Of a stretch of DNA of 25,646 nt, positions 1 through 7,200 are shown piece after piece. The DNA is from a virus. Made by a program: the position numbers and the translations under genes. Within the stretch, counting starts at the first letter, position 1; each line of letters opens with the position of its first letter. Location: positions 1-25,646 of IMG/VR virus record IMGVR_UViG_3300031566_003703, one strand, 5' to 3'. The notes below the pieces were generated by a model, which worked only from the letters and a program-made list of their open reading frames with translations, was not told the origin of the DNA and did not search any database.

Positions 1-14
1 GTTTTTATGGCCAT
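1..14 (-). CDS. Start of a gene cut by the window edge
   Basis: An ATG at 14-12 is preceded by an AAGGATAT ribosome-binding site at good spacing, 10 bases after the stop of the Ig-like protein gene. Only Met-Ala-Ile-Lys can be read before the edge. By position it should be the next late virion gene, but nothing can be said about its product. Confidence 0.45.
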
Positions 15-23
15 AATATATCC

Positions 24-335
24 TTAAACGATATTACCAAACACATCGAACTCGGCAATCGTCGAATGAAATTCAGTGGTGGCATCGGATAAATGAGCCT
101 GAATCGCCCATGTACCAGCCGCGTCCCAAAACCCGGCGACCGCAGTATATTGCATCTTGCCGTCGGTGCCGTCGGTGGTGAAGGCCGTCGCTTGGGTAGT
201 TGTCGTATTGTCCGGCTTCAAAAAGAAAAATTCCATAGTAAGAACGCTGTCTATGGGAACCACCACCCCGGCGTCGTAAATAGTCGCCAATATCACCGTC
301 CCTATATCGCTTACGTGTATTTCATCTTGCGGCAT
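24..335 (-). CDS. Probable virion protein with Ig-like/beta-sandwich fold
   Basis: This is a 103-residue protein. It shows the pattern of phage baseplate or tail-fibre accessory domains: an N-terminal 'DIGTVILATIYDAG' strand pair, a 'KPDNTTTTQ' turn, then 'TDGTDGKMQYTA' and 'GTWAIQAHLS', ending in a 'FDVFGN' strand. Alternating hydrophobic residues and Thr/Gly turns suggest an all-beta fold of about 100 residues. There is no signal peptide, membrane segment or catalytic motif. The ATG at 335 has an AAAAGGCG ribosome-binding site and lies 2 bases after the stop of the 911-residue fusion gene. The fold class is inferred from composition and remembered family patterns. Its role as a connector or decoration domain fits the context but is not shown. 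Confidence 0.6.
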   Translation of the reverse strand: MPQDEIHVSDIGTVILATIYDAGVVVPIDSVLTMEFFFLKPDNTTTTQATAFTTDGTDGKMQYTAVAGFWDAAGTWAIQAHLSDATTEFHSTIAEFDVFGNIV

Positions 336-337
336 TA

Positions 338-3073
338 TTACGCCTTTTCAATAAAACAAATATTATAATAAAACGATATTGATTTAATGGTTGACTGTTC
401 GTGCATATCATCTATTAGTTTTTTCAATATCTCCATAGTCGAATCGGGCCGAAGGTGCTTACGATAATTGCCGTATAAATCTTCAATAATATAAAAACCG
501 CCACTATTTAGACTAGGCCACAACGAACGAAAGGTCGCTTGTTGTTCCAGAGGCAAATGGCCGCCGTCGTCAACAATAATATCATAAGGGCCGGACGGAA
601 AGACTTGTTCGGACAAAAACTTTGTATCTTCCTGGTGTCCCACAAACACCTTAATATTCTTTTGGCCCCTAAGATATTTCTGCCAAATACGAGTATTTTT
701 ATCGATGCCGAATATTTGGGATTGCGGGAACGCTTCTTTCCATAATAATAAAGATGCACCACGTAATACGCCAATTTCCAAAAACTTTAACGGTTTATTT
801 CTTAAATGCCCGATATGTTTATCATAAAGTCTAGTATATCCGTGAACCCAATATTTATCGGTCGCCAAATGCCTTAATTTCATAAACTGTTGCATAGCTA
901 AACCGTGAATCGAGTCGGAATCTACGGCTGATATATCAACTGATGGGTTATGCTTTATAAATATATCGCGACTCTTAAATATCCGGCATGGTATTTTGTC
1001 CCATTTTAATATTTTTAGCATTTCCAATCGTCGCCCACCACGATGCAAAACTAGCCGCCCTCCTGGTATTCGCCACATATCTAACGGATTTCTTAATCCA
1101 TTTTTTTCAATGTCACGATAAACTCTAATAGCGTCTTTCATTAAGTTGATGCAATGTCGTTTGCCCTTGCTGGTTAATGGATCACGGTCGGCAGGATTTA
1201 ATTTTTTTGTCAAATGTTGAAAATAAGGCAGTGCAACTAATTCGTCGTTAGTATAATCTTTACCATCAGCCACGTTTTGCATAAAAGGAGGAAAGGTCAA
1301 AATGAATTCTTTTATGCTACTAATGTTTTTGCGTGGATCGGAATAGGCTATGCGGTTATCGTACAATTCCTCGCTATCAAATATTATGCTACCGATATAA
1401 CTGTGTTGTTTGCGTTGTTTTGCTCCTCGTCCAAATTTCATAGGTTCACCTTTGATCGTATTTATTAAATCGACTGCATAGCCCCACGGCTTTAATTCAA
1501 CACAAGGATCGGCGTCCTTGCCCCGCAATTTCTTGCCGGTTATGTTTTTATCGTGACACAATACCAAATTAGGTTCCGGCGTCTCAAACGTCTCATAGGG
1601 ATATTTGTTTAACCCCAGATTCTCCTCAAATACTCCCATTTCCCCGCAATGCTTTTTGGGTATTTCCTTTAAGGCGAAACGCTCTTCTAGGCATCTAATT
1701 AATAATTGACGCGGGGCGATACATTGACTTAATACCGGTCGCTCGCGATAAGAATATAAACCGTCGTCAATATGTAAATTCCAGCGGTTTAAGTTGTAAG
1801 CAAATTTGTTTTGCGGGCGATAATCAAAGTGATCTTGAGTATAAAAACAATCATCCTCGCATAATGCGACATATTCGGTTTTAGTATTATGTGCCCCAAT
1901 CAAAACTTGTCGATATATATTTTCTAAAGAACGACCCATTTTACCGACGCAAATATTCTTACCCAAATCGGTCGGCTTTTGGGTTATGCTAATAATATCA
2001 TATTTTAATTTTTTTAATCTGTCCTCGACGAGACTAACCATATTGGCGTCGGCCACATTGGCCGTATAGTATAATATCGTCAAGTCGCTATTGGCGGGCT
2101 TAGTAGCTGATGTATCAATCGACGTATCGGCTTTAATCCCATCGGTAATACTAGATGTTACTCTCTCAAAAAATTCGCTGTGTTTTTTGTCATGTTGCCA
2201 AGTCGGTAGCGGGGCGAACTTATCCGCCAGCCATTGTAGGTCGTGTACTTGTTGCGGCCATTTATTACGGCCCCACAATTCAATCGAATATTTTCGGGCC
2301 TTACGTTGTTCCTTACCGCTCATCGGCCAGGGGATGCCCGCCGGGCCGTCGCCTTTACGGAACCAGTGAGAGAACCACGTATTTTTATTTACGACTTGCC
2401 GCCCACCCGACAGCCACGCCTTGCAAGCGACCTCGACGCCCATCTGCCCCCATTGTCCGTGGGCTTCGTCCATGCCGCCTAAATCCCAAAACCGCTTACG
2501 GTGAATAAACCAGCAGGCTCCCTGCCCGGTCATTACGTCGCATATCTTACCTTGCCGGTCAGGGTTGTTTTTGTGGGCTTGATATTCGTCGGGAAATTCG
2601 CGGGCAATCGGGGCGTCCCAATACTGTACCCGTAATGGCATATCTTTAGCGTCCGGCGACCGGAACCACATAAAGTCGGTCATCTTATTTAATTTTGGCG
2701 TCCAATTAACAACGTCCAGGTTGAACATCCGGGGAATAACCGTCCAGTCGTATTCGCAGTCGGCTTTTAGTTTTATATCAAAGCCCTGATCGAACATCGA
2801 ATGGCCGTCGGCCTTTAAGATGTACTTGGCGTCGGTTTGCCGGGCGGCTAAATTAATCGAGTGCCGTTGCCCAATGGCTTTTTCATGCACTATCGGTTTG
2901 ACACATGGGTCTTGTGGTAAACAACGCTCAATAGGGTTGTCATAACCGTCAAGAATCGGTATAACCTCAATGTCGCCTTCCGCTTTTTTTAATACATCCT
3001 CAATCGTATGCGGCAGATATATTTCATTACGGGCCGGTATGATTACGCATACTTTTTCATTAGTTAATTGCAA
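338..3073 (-). CDS. Multidomain glycosyltransferase / ParB-like / methyltransferase fusion
   Basis: This 911-residue protein has four recognisable parts. Residues 6-290 form a GT2-type GT-A domain: 'VCVIIPARNE', the metal-site-like 'ADGH' (88-91), 'GACWFIHRKRFWDLGGMDE' and a Trp/Gly/Glu block ending 'FSHWFR', a pattern close to polypeptide GalNAc-transferases (GT27). Residues 325-540 look like a second GT domain ('ALCEDDCF', 403-410). Residues 640-705 resemble a ParB/sulfiredoxin fold ('NGLRNPL', 'HRGGRRLEMLKIL'). Residues 745-911 are a class I SAM methyltransferase of the macrocin/rhamnosyl O-methyltransferase type ('FLEIGVLRGAS', 'IFGID', 'DIIVDDGGH', 'GGFYIIEDLYG'). The start is TTG with an AAGGA site, overlapping the repeat-protein gene by 14 bases. 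Substrates are not known; the neighbouring Ser-rich protein is the obvious candidate acceptor. Confidence 0.8.
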   Translation of the reverse strand: MQLTNEKVCVIIPARNEIYLPHTIEDVLKKAEGDIEVIPILDGYDNPIERCLPQDPCVKPIVHEKAIGQRHSINLAARQTDAKYILKADGHSMFDQGFDIKLKADCEYDWTVIPRMFNLDVVNWTPKLNKMTDFMWFRSPDAKDMPLRVQYWDAPIAREFPDEYQAHKNNPDRQGKICDVMTGQGACWFIHRKRFWDLGGMDEAHGQWGQMGVEVACKAWLSGGRQVVNKNTWFSHWFRKGDGPAGIPWPMSGKEQRKARKYSIELWGRNKWPQQVHDLQWLADKFAPLPTWQHDKKHSEFFERVTSSITDGIKADTSIDTSATKPANSDLTILYYTANVADANMVSLVEDRLKKLKYDIISITQKPTDLGKNICVGKMGRSLENIYRQVLIGAHNTKTEYVALCEDDCFYTQDHFDYRPQNKFAYNLNRWNLHIDDGLYSYRERPVLSQCIAPRQLLIRCLEERFALKEIPKKHCGEMGVFEENLGLNKYPYETFETPEPNLVLCHDKNITGKKLRGKDADPCVELKPWGYAVDLINTIKGEPMKFGRGAKQRKQHSYIGSIIFDSEELYDNRIAYSDPRKNISSIKEFILTFPPFMQNVADGKDYTNDELVALPYFQHLTKKLNPADRDPLTSKGKRHCINLMKDAIRVYRDIEKNGLRNPLDMWRIPGGRLVLHRGGRRLEMLKILKWDKIPCRIFKSRDIFIKHNPSVDISAVDSDSIHGLAMQQFMKLRHLATDKYWVHGYTRLYDKHIGHLRNKPLKFLEIGVLRGASLLLWKEAFPQSQIFGIDKNTRIWQKYLRGQKNIKVFVGHQEDTKFLSEQVFPSGPYDIIVDDGGHLPLEQQATFRSLWPSLNSGGFYIIEDLYGNYRKHLRPDSTMEILKKLIDDMHEQSTIKSISFYYNICFIEKA

Positions 3074-4472
3074 GGTCCAATTCCTTTTCCTGGTCGATAC
3101 CTAAATTAAATTCTATTTGTTGGTCTATGTATAAAACAAAGTCGGCAATCGAACTCATTGCCCCACTGGGCGAAGCCGATGGGCTAACGCTGGGAGATAC
3201 ACTAGGCGACGATGATGGGCTGACGCTTGGCGAAATAGAAGGACTGACAGACGGACTAACGCTAGGCGACACGCTAGGCGATACGCTAGGGGATAGGCTA
3301 GGGGATATTGATGGACTAATGGATGGTGAAAAACTAGGCGAAACAGACGGAGATAATGATGGCGACACGCTCGGCGAAACGCTGGGCGACAAACTAGGTG
3401 ATACGCTAGGCGACGCGCTAGGCGACAAGCTAGGAGAAACACTTGGCGTAGGCGACGGGCTAATAGACGGCGAGACCGACGGAGAAGCACTAAGAGAAAC
3501 AGAGGGTGATACGCTGGGAGATATTGACGGGCTAGCCGATGGGCTAATACTTGGGGAGACCGAAGGACTGGGACTTGCCGACGGACTAATGCTGGGCGAA
3601 ATAGATGGCGAAACACTTGGCGATAAACTTGGACTAATACTCGGACTTGGGCTGGCGGATGGCGAGATAGATGGACTTGTTGACGGAGATATAGACGGAG
3701 AAGCCGACGGGCTAACACTTGGCGATAAACTCGGCGAAACCGATGGCGAAACCGAAGGCGAAACACTTGGCGAAATACTCGGACTTGGGCTGGCGGATGG
3801 ACTAACCGACGGTGATGCGCTAGGGCTAACAGACGGCGATACACTAGGCGATACCGAAGGCGACGCACCATCGCCGCCCTCTTCTAAACTACACGCGAAA
3901 TCCGCCACCACGCCGCCGCCGCAATCACCTGTCCCCGTCCCTAAACTATTGACGGCGTAACAATGGCGGTAAGTAGTACTATTTGCGATAGTCACCGCTA
4001 TAGTATCGTGAACTTGAGTCCTGTTTGAATCTTTGTAAATAATATCTTGAAAGGTGGTGGCGGTGGGCCTTGATAGGGTGTGCCAGTATTGTGTGGCGTC
4101 ATTAACCGCCGCTGATTGATCTTGCGAATCATCCTCGCAGTTTCGCAGCCAAAAAGTAAAAATCGTATAATACCGTTGGGCGAGATAAATAGTTTCGGTG
4201 TGGTTGACTACCCAATAATAAGTATCATTGGTGTTATCATTCGAGACGGCCCAAAATGTCCAGTTAGAATTATCAACTCCAAAATCAGTGGTGAAATTTA
4301 ACGTAAAATCCCATGCCGAGGTATCAAAGAAACCCGCCCCGAAGTCTTTTTGCACGTGGGCATTAACCGACTTGTCCATTGACGTAACGGTGATATACGT
4401 CGCCGATTTGACTATATCATCGCTGGGGTCGGTTTCCACCCATGCAGCATCGGTAAATTGCTCGATAGACAC
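3060..4472 (-). CDS. Fibre-like protein with long Ser-Pro-Ser-x repeat domain
   Basis: The product is 470 residues. Residues 1-203 form a globular, Asn/Thr/aromatic-rich beta domain with four or more Cys, probably virion-anchoring or receptor-facing. Residues 204-436 are an almost perfect run of about 58 tetrapeptides Ser-Pro-Ser-x, where x is Val, Ala, Ile, Leu, Pro or rarely Thr, Phe or Ser. A 34-residue charged tail follows. Such arrays form extended rods like Ser/Pro-rich linkers in surface proteins, and dense Ser is a natural O-glycan acceptor. The start is GTG, with an AAGGAAAAAG ribosome-binding site just upstream. It overlaps the GT/methyltransferase fusion downstream. No signal peptide is seen, consistent with a virion rather than a secreted protein. 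The fibre role is inferred. Confidence 0.75.
   Translation of the reverse strand: MSIEQFTDAAWVETDPSDDIVKSATYITVTSMDKSVNAHVQKDFGAGFFDTSAWDFTLNFTTDFGVDNSNWTFWAVSNDNTNDTYYWVVNHTETIYLAQRYYTIFTFWLRNCEDDSQDQSAAVNDATQYWHTLSRPTATTFQDIIYKDSNRTQVHDTIAVTIANSTTYRHCYAVNSLGTGTGDCGGGVVADFACSLEEGGDGASPSVSPSVSPSVSPSASPSVSPSASPSPSISPSVSPSVSPSVSPSLSPSVSPSASPSISPSTSPSISPSASPSPSISPSLSPSVSPSISPSISPSASPSPSVSPSISPSASPSISPSVSPSVSLSASPSVSPSISPSPTPSVSPSLSPSASPSVSPSLSPSVSPSVSPSLSPSVSPSFSPSISPSISPSLSPSVSPSVSPSVSPSVSPSISPSVSPSSSPSVSPSVSPSASPSGAMSSIADFVLYIDQQIEFNLGIDQEKELDLAIN
3165..3863 (-). repeat. 12-base coding repeat array (Ser-Pro-Ser-x)
   Basis: About 58 in-frame copies of a 12-base unit encode Ser-Pro-Ser-x. Copies differ at synonymous positions and at the fourth codon, so the array is old enough to have diverged at the DNA level while the peptide period is kept. 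The periodic base pattern also opens long spurious frames on both strands. Such arrays expand and contract by slippage, so length variation between related phages is expected. Confidence 0.9.
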
Positions 4473-4841
4473 TTACTCTTTTTCCTTAAATCCGTTTGTT
4501 AAATCGACATTGCTAAACAGTGGGTTATCCAGTGGTTTGTCACGATAGGTATTTTTAATTTCGTTGCGTAAATCAAGCAACACGCTTTCGGGCGCAGTAT
4601 TTTTATTTTCGCTGCGCAGATCAAGAATCGCAATTAAAAGAGCGGTATTTTTAGGACCAAACACCTCGGCTTGATACATGCGGAATGTTTCTTCGTCGAT
4701 CTTACCATCCCTAAACTCATCCCCTTTGGTATTATGCTCCTGACGCAAATATTCCCTTGATGCCTCCAGATACCCGTATTTCTGCGTCCAGGTGATAACG
4801 GTCGGGGGAAAAACTACTTCCATTAATTTAATTTCCGCCAT
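4473..4841 (-). CDS. Hypothetical protein, possible tail or connector accessory
   Basis: This is a 122-residue soluble protein that I do not recognise. It begins 'MAEIKLMEVVFPPT', then is largely helical and charged, with two near-copies of a motif: 'LDLRSENKNT' and 'LDLRNEIKNT', about 15 residues apart, a short internal duplication. There are no Cys residues and no membrane segment. The ATG at 4841 has a good AAGGA site that lies at the end of the 14-residue mini-ORF upstream. It ends directly before the GTG of the repeat-fibre gene. A role as virion accessory or chaperone is only suggested by its position. Confidence 0.65.
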   Translation of the reverse strand: MAEIKLMEVVFPPTVITWTQKYGYLEASREYLRQEHNTKGDEFRDGKIDEETFRMYQAEVFGPKNTALLIAILDLRSENKNTAPESVLLDLRNEIKNTYRDKPLDNPLFSNVDLTNGFKEKE

Positions 4842-4843
4842 AA

Positions 4844-4888
4844 TCAGTCCTTAAACCCCTTATAGTATTGATAGCCTTTACCGGCCAT
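4844..4888 (-). CDS. 14-residue mini-ORF
   Basis: The frame reads MAGKGYQYYKGFKD and stops with TGA. An AAGGATAATAAAA ribosome-binding site precedes the ATG, and the stop codon is part of the leader of the next gene. It may be a real micropeptide or a leader that couples translation to the 122-residue gene. The only support is the well-placed ribosome-binding site. Confidence 0.35.
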   Translation of the reverse strand: MAGKGYQYYKGFKD

Positions 4889-4893
4889 TTTTA

Positions 4894-4953
4894 TTATCCT
4901 TGTACAAACAATTCATATTTAAACAAGGCGTTCATTTTTTCGGTGTTAGTCAT
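4894..4953 (-). CDS. 19-residue mini-ORF
   Basis: The frame reads MTNTEKMNALFKYELFVQG. The ATG has an AAGGATAGACT site and the TAA stop sits inside the ribosome-binding region of the next mini-ORF. Together the two mini-ORFs fill the 146-base gap between the virion-type protein and the 122-residue gene. I recognise no family. Confidence 0.35.
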   Translation of the reverse strand: MTNTEKMNALFKYELFVQG

Positions 4954-4987
4954 AGTCTATCCTTAACTCGGCGTGTAGGTAGTGTTG

Positions 4988-5599
4988 TTATACTTCGTAC
5001 CAGTTCAAAGTAATCCGGGCCACGGCGTTAAGGGCAAGGGCCGTTAATCGAAACGTATAAACCGTTTCAGGAATTAATATCCATTCGGCTTGCGACCTAG
5101 CTACGGCCTGTTGGCTGTTTTTCGTGCCAGAGAATCCTTCGACGCCAAATATTGTCGGTGCTCCGCCTAATGTATTAAGCGTGCCAGTAACTCCGAGCGA
5201 AACGGTATTGGCTGTTGCCCCCCCGGTAAAATCTGTAACCAGCGATGTAGTGGCAGAATCTCTGTTTCGATTCAACACGGTATATGCCGCTCCGTCAGCC
5301 GCTACGGTTCCTGCCTCTAAAATATCAAACGTGCCAAGGGCCGTCATAAAAATAGACGGGAATACGTGAACGTAATTAGCTCCGGTGGTAAACGATATGG
5401 TAATAAATTCGGCGGTGTCCATATCTAAATCCTGAACGACCGCGTAAAACATTCTGCCCTCATGTATCATGTAATGAGACCAATCCAATATCACTAACCC
5501 GCCGTCGTTAATATGGGCTATATTATCGGAATCAATACCTTCTGCCCCGTTCCTAATATACATAGCCCCTATGCCGGGTCGTTCTGCTTTTCTTGCCAT
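4988..5599 (-). CDS. Probable virion structural protein
   Basis: The product is 203 residues, rich in Ala/Thr/Gly/Val with beta-strand alternation and few charged residues. Motifs include 'HYMIHEGRMFYAVVQDLDM' near residues 42-60, 'NRNRDSATTS' near 110 and a C-terminal 'PETVYTFRLTALA' segment. The 'IHEG' strand, the NRNR turn and the late 'EGFSGTKN' loop recall a recurrent phage virion protein found near tail or decoration genes. The family match is from memory and unverified. The ATG overlaps the TAA of the upstream glycosyltransferase gene as TAATG, which indicates translational coupling. It has no membrane segment or enzymatic motif. Confidence 0.6.
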   Translation of the reverse strand: MARKAERPGIGAMYIRNGAEGIDSDNIAHINDGGLVILDWSHYMIHEGRMFYAVVQDLDMDTAEFITISFTTGANYVHVFPSIFMTALGTFDILEAGTVAADGAAYTVLNRNRDSATTSLVTDFTGGATANTVSLGVTGTLNTLGGAPTIFGVEGFSGTKNSQQAVARSQAEWILIPETVYTFRLTALALNAVARITLNWYEV

Positions 5600-6579
5600 T
5601 ATTTAACTCCTGCGACTATCGCGGATTCGATAAATTTATATACGTAATCCGCAAAGTGATTTGAGGTGTACTTGCTTAACATTAATCGCCGTCCCGCGTC
5701 GGCAATAGATTGATATTCTATCGGATTATTTGTAAACGCTTTAATCTTGTCAACGAAATTATTCTTATCGACATATATACAAGTTTCGCCGTCGACGAAT
5801 CCAAGCTGTTCATATTCTTTATGATACTGGGCGAAACAAACGCAACCGGCAAGCGGTATCTCGAAATATTTCGGTATAGGATAAAATTCACATAACGCTA
5901 ATGCCCCGACATATTCCGCCAGCATGTTGCCAAACTTCTTGCCTGATGGTGTCTTATTATTAAGATGGTAGTGCTGCCGAATACTAACACAGTCTTGATT
6001 AAAAGCCCACCGTCTAAACTCATAACAGGCAAACAGGTTCGCCCACGTTGCCCCGTTTGCCAACACCTGTGGATATCGGTCGCCCAATGATTTTCGTCCC
6101 GATTCAAACAGCGACGCGCCCGGTGCTATCGGAAAATACAAAAGCATATCGTCTGGGTTGCCGCCATAGCCTGTAATATGCGGGGCGATATATCTATAAT
6201 AACCATCCTTATACGGCGATATGATATATTTAACGCCTCTATCCAAAGCTCTTTTAACTCGCTGTGCCGCCGATAGTTTGTAAACATCGTCGCCGTTAGC
6301 ATACCGCCCGTTGAATTCCTTTTGATGTGGGTCGTTAAAATATTCTAACTTCAACGCGGGATGTTTTTCAATGTCTTCGATACGAATATGATGCGAACTG
6401 TGCGGGTCGAAAAAGATAATCACGTCGGCTTGAATATCGTCGGCATGGCAATCATCGTTAATTGATATTATTTTCTCAAACCTGTCTAACAACGATAAGA
6501 ACATACAGCGGTAAGACCAACTGTAAGTTGTGGTTTGCAGCTTGTGGTCTTTTTTGTTATATACTATTGCGGCTTTCAT
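5599..6579 (-). CDS. GT-B glycosyltransferase, CgeB-like
   Basis: This 326-residue protein has an N-terminal Rossmann-like half ('MKAAIVYNKKDH', 'ADVIIFFDPHS') and a C-terminal sugar-nucleotide-binding half with the typical CgeB/GT1-like signature: 'YFEIPLAGCVCFAQY' near 240, 'LGFVDGETCIYVD' near 258, and a final helix 'IADAGRRLMLSKYTSNHFADYVYKFI'-like region. The length fits single-domain GT-B enzymes. It should transfer a sugar from a nucleotide donor; donor and acceptor cannot be read. The ATG overlaps the stop of the 23-residue membrane peptide as ATGA, and its TAA overlaps the next ATG, placing it in one coupled operon with panD upstream and virion genes downstream. Confidence 0.75.
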   Translation of the reverse strand: MKAAIVYNKKDHKLQTTTYSWSYRCMFLSLLDRFEKIISINDDCHADDIQADVIIFFDPHSSHHIRIEDIEKHPALKLEYFNDPHQKEFNGRYANGDDVYKLSAAQRVKRALDRGVKYIISPYKDGYYRYIAPHITGYGGNPDDMLLYFPIAPGASLFESGRKSLGDRYPQVLANGATWANLFACYEFRRWAFNQDCVSIRQHYHLNNKTPSGKKFGNMLAEYVGALALCEFYPIPKYFEIPLAGCVCFAQYHKEYEQLGFVDGETCIYVDKNNFVDKIKAFTNNPIEYQSIADAGRRLMLSKYTSNHFADYVYKFIESAIVAGVK

Positions 6580-6647
6580 TTGCTTGACATTCCTATTGAT
6601 ATGCCGCAGGAAAAACCAAGAAGGAATCCTATTGCTAAATATATCAT
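6576..6647 (-). CDS. 23-residue transmembrane micropeptide
   Basis: The frame reads as 23 residues starting 'MIYLAIGFLLGFSCG' and ending 'GMSSK'. Nearly the whole chain is a hydrophobic helix with small-residue GxxxG-like spacing and one Cys. The ATG has an AAGGATAGAGAA ribosome-binding site and overlaps the stop of the 29-residue ORF (ATGA). Its own TGA overlaps the ATG of the glycosyltransferase (ATGA). It may tether enzymes to the membrane or couple translation. It matches no family I know. Confidence 0.5.
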   Translation of the reverse strand: MIYLAIGFLLGFSCGISIGMSSK

Positions 6648-6733
6648 TTCTCTATCCTTTCAAAGACTTGTAGGTTTTCCTGAAACCATCGCAGGCACGA
6701 TGCCCTGCCGATAATACTTTTACAACTTTCCAT
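6644..6733 (-). CDS. 29-residue coupled micro-ORF
   Basis: The frame starts 'MESCKSIIGRASCLRWF' and ends 'FERIEK'. The ATG overlaps the panD stop as TAATG and the TGA overlaps the next ATG as ATGA, so both junctions have the form of translational coupling. It has two Cys and an amphipathic, basic-aromatic character. The DNA within it also holds a strong hairpin (a 7-bp stem of GCAGG/GCA type with one bulged G, loop TCG), so the segment may act as RNA rather than as peptide. Confidence 0.4.
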   Translation of the reverse strand: MESCKSIIGRASCLRWFQENLQVFERIEK

Positions 6734-7188
6734 TATCGCCAGCGATAAGTCGGCACGATATTTATGCGTTCCACGTGAAACGATTTTATCCCGCCAATAC
6801 TCGTTCGATTGCGGGTTGACGTGGTCGGGGCTATTAGGTTTATCGCTGCCGGTGAAGACGATCCATACGGCTTTATTATTCTGGGAGTAATCGTTTCAAA
6901 ATGATTATCAGCAAACCCAAACGCTAATATATTAACCCTGTGCCCGACCGCCGACAATTGAGCTGTCGCCCCTAATATGTTTATTTCACCGCTGCCCCGT
7001 TTGGCTGCAACCGCATACGTTTCAAAGCGATTGCCGTTATCGCAATCAGCAACCAACACCTTTTCATAAACGCCAATATCAGCCCTGTCTAATAAATCCA
7101 AATCTATGCCGATGCTGCCGTCGCAATCGGCTTCGGTTTTAGTTACAACTCCGCTGTGTATTTTCGCTCTTAAATATTGTCTAAACAT
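6733..7188 (-). CDS. panD: Aspartate 1-decarboxylase (PanD)
   Basis: This protein would convert L-aspartate to beta-alanine with a pyruvoyl cofactor made by self-cleavage. It aligns with E. coli PanD without gaps over about 85 residues: Lys9, His11, the cleavage pair Gly24-Ser25 ('DGSIGID'), Arg54, Thr57, Tyr58 ('GNRFETYAVAAKRGS') and Gly73 fall at the same numbers. Asn72 is replaced by Leu. The chain is 151 residues against about 126 in E. coli; roughly the last 40 ('YGSSSPAAIN...') are an unrelated Ser/Thr/Arg-rich extension. The ATG has an AGGAAAGGA site 9 bases after the ATP-grasp stop. PanD normally serves pantothenate/CoA synthesis, but no other pan gene is present, so beta-alanine is more likely used in the local cassette. 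Confidence 0.85.
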   Translation of the reverse strand: MFRQYLRAKIHSGVVTKTEADCDGSIGIDLDLLDRADIGVYEKVLVADCDNGNRFETYAVAAKRGSGEINILGATAQLSAVGHRVNILAFGFADNHFETITPRIIKPYGSSSPAAINLIAPTTSTRNRTSIGGIKSFHVERINIVPTYRWR

Positions 7189-7200
7189 AATTGTCCTTTC

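Noticed and set aside
3155-3871. A 238-codon Arg/Leu-rich minus-strand frame inside the repeat
   Set aside because: It is another phase of the same repeat, with composition unlike any protein family and no plausible start.
3127-3960. A 277-codon plus-strand frame of Leu-Gly-Asp/Glu repeats
   Set aside because: It is the antisense shadow of the Ser-Pro-Ser-x array; a 12-base repeat without stops in one frame is open in others too. It has no ribosome-binding site and opposes all neighbours.
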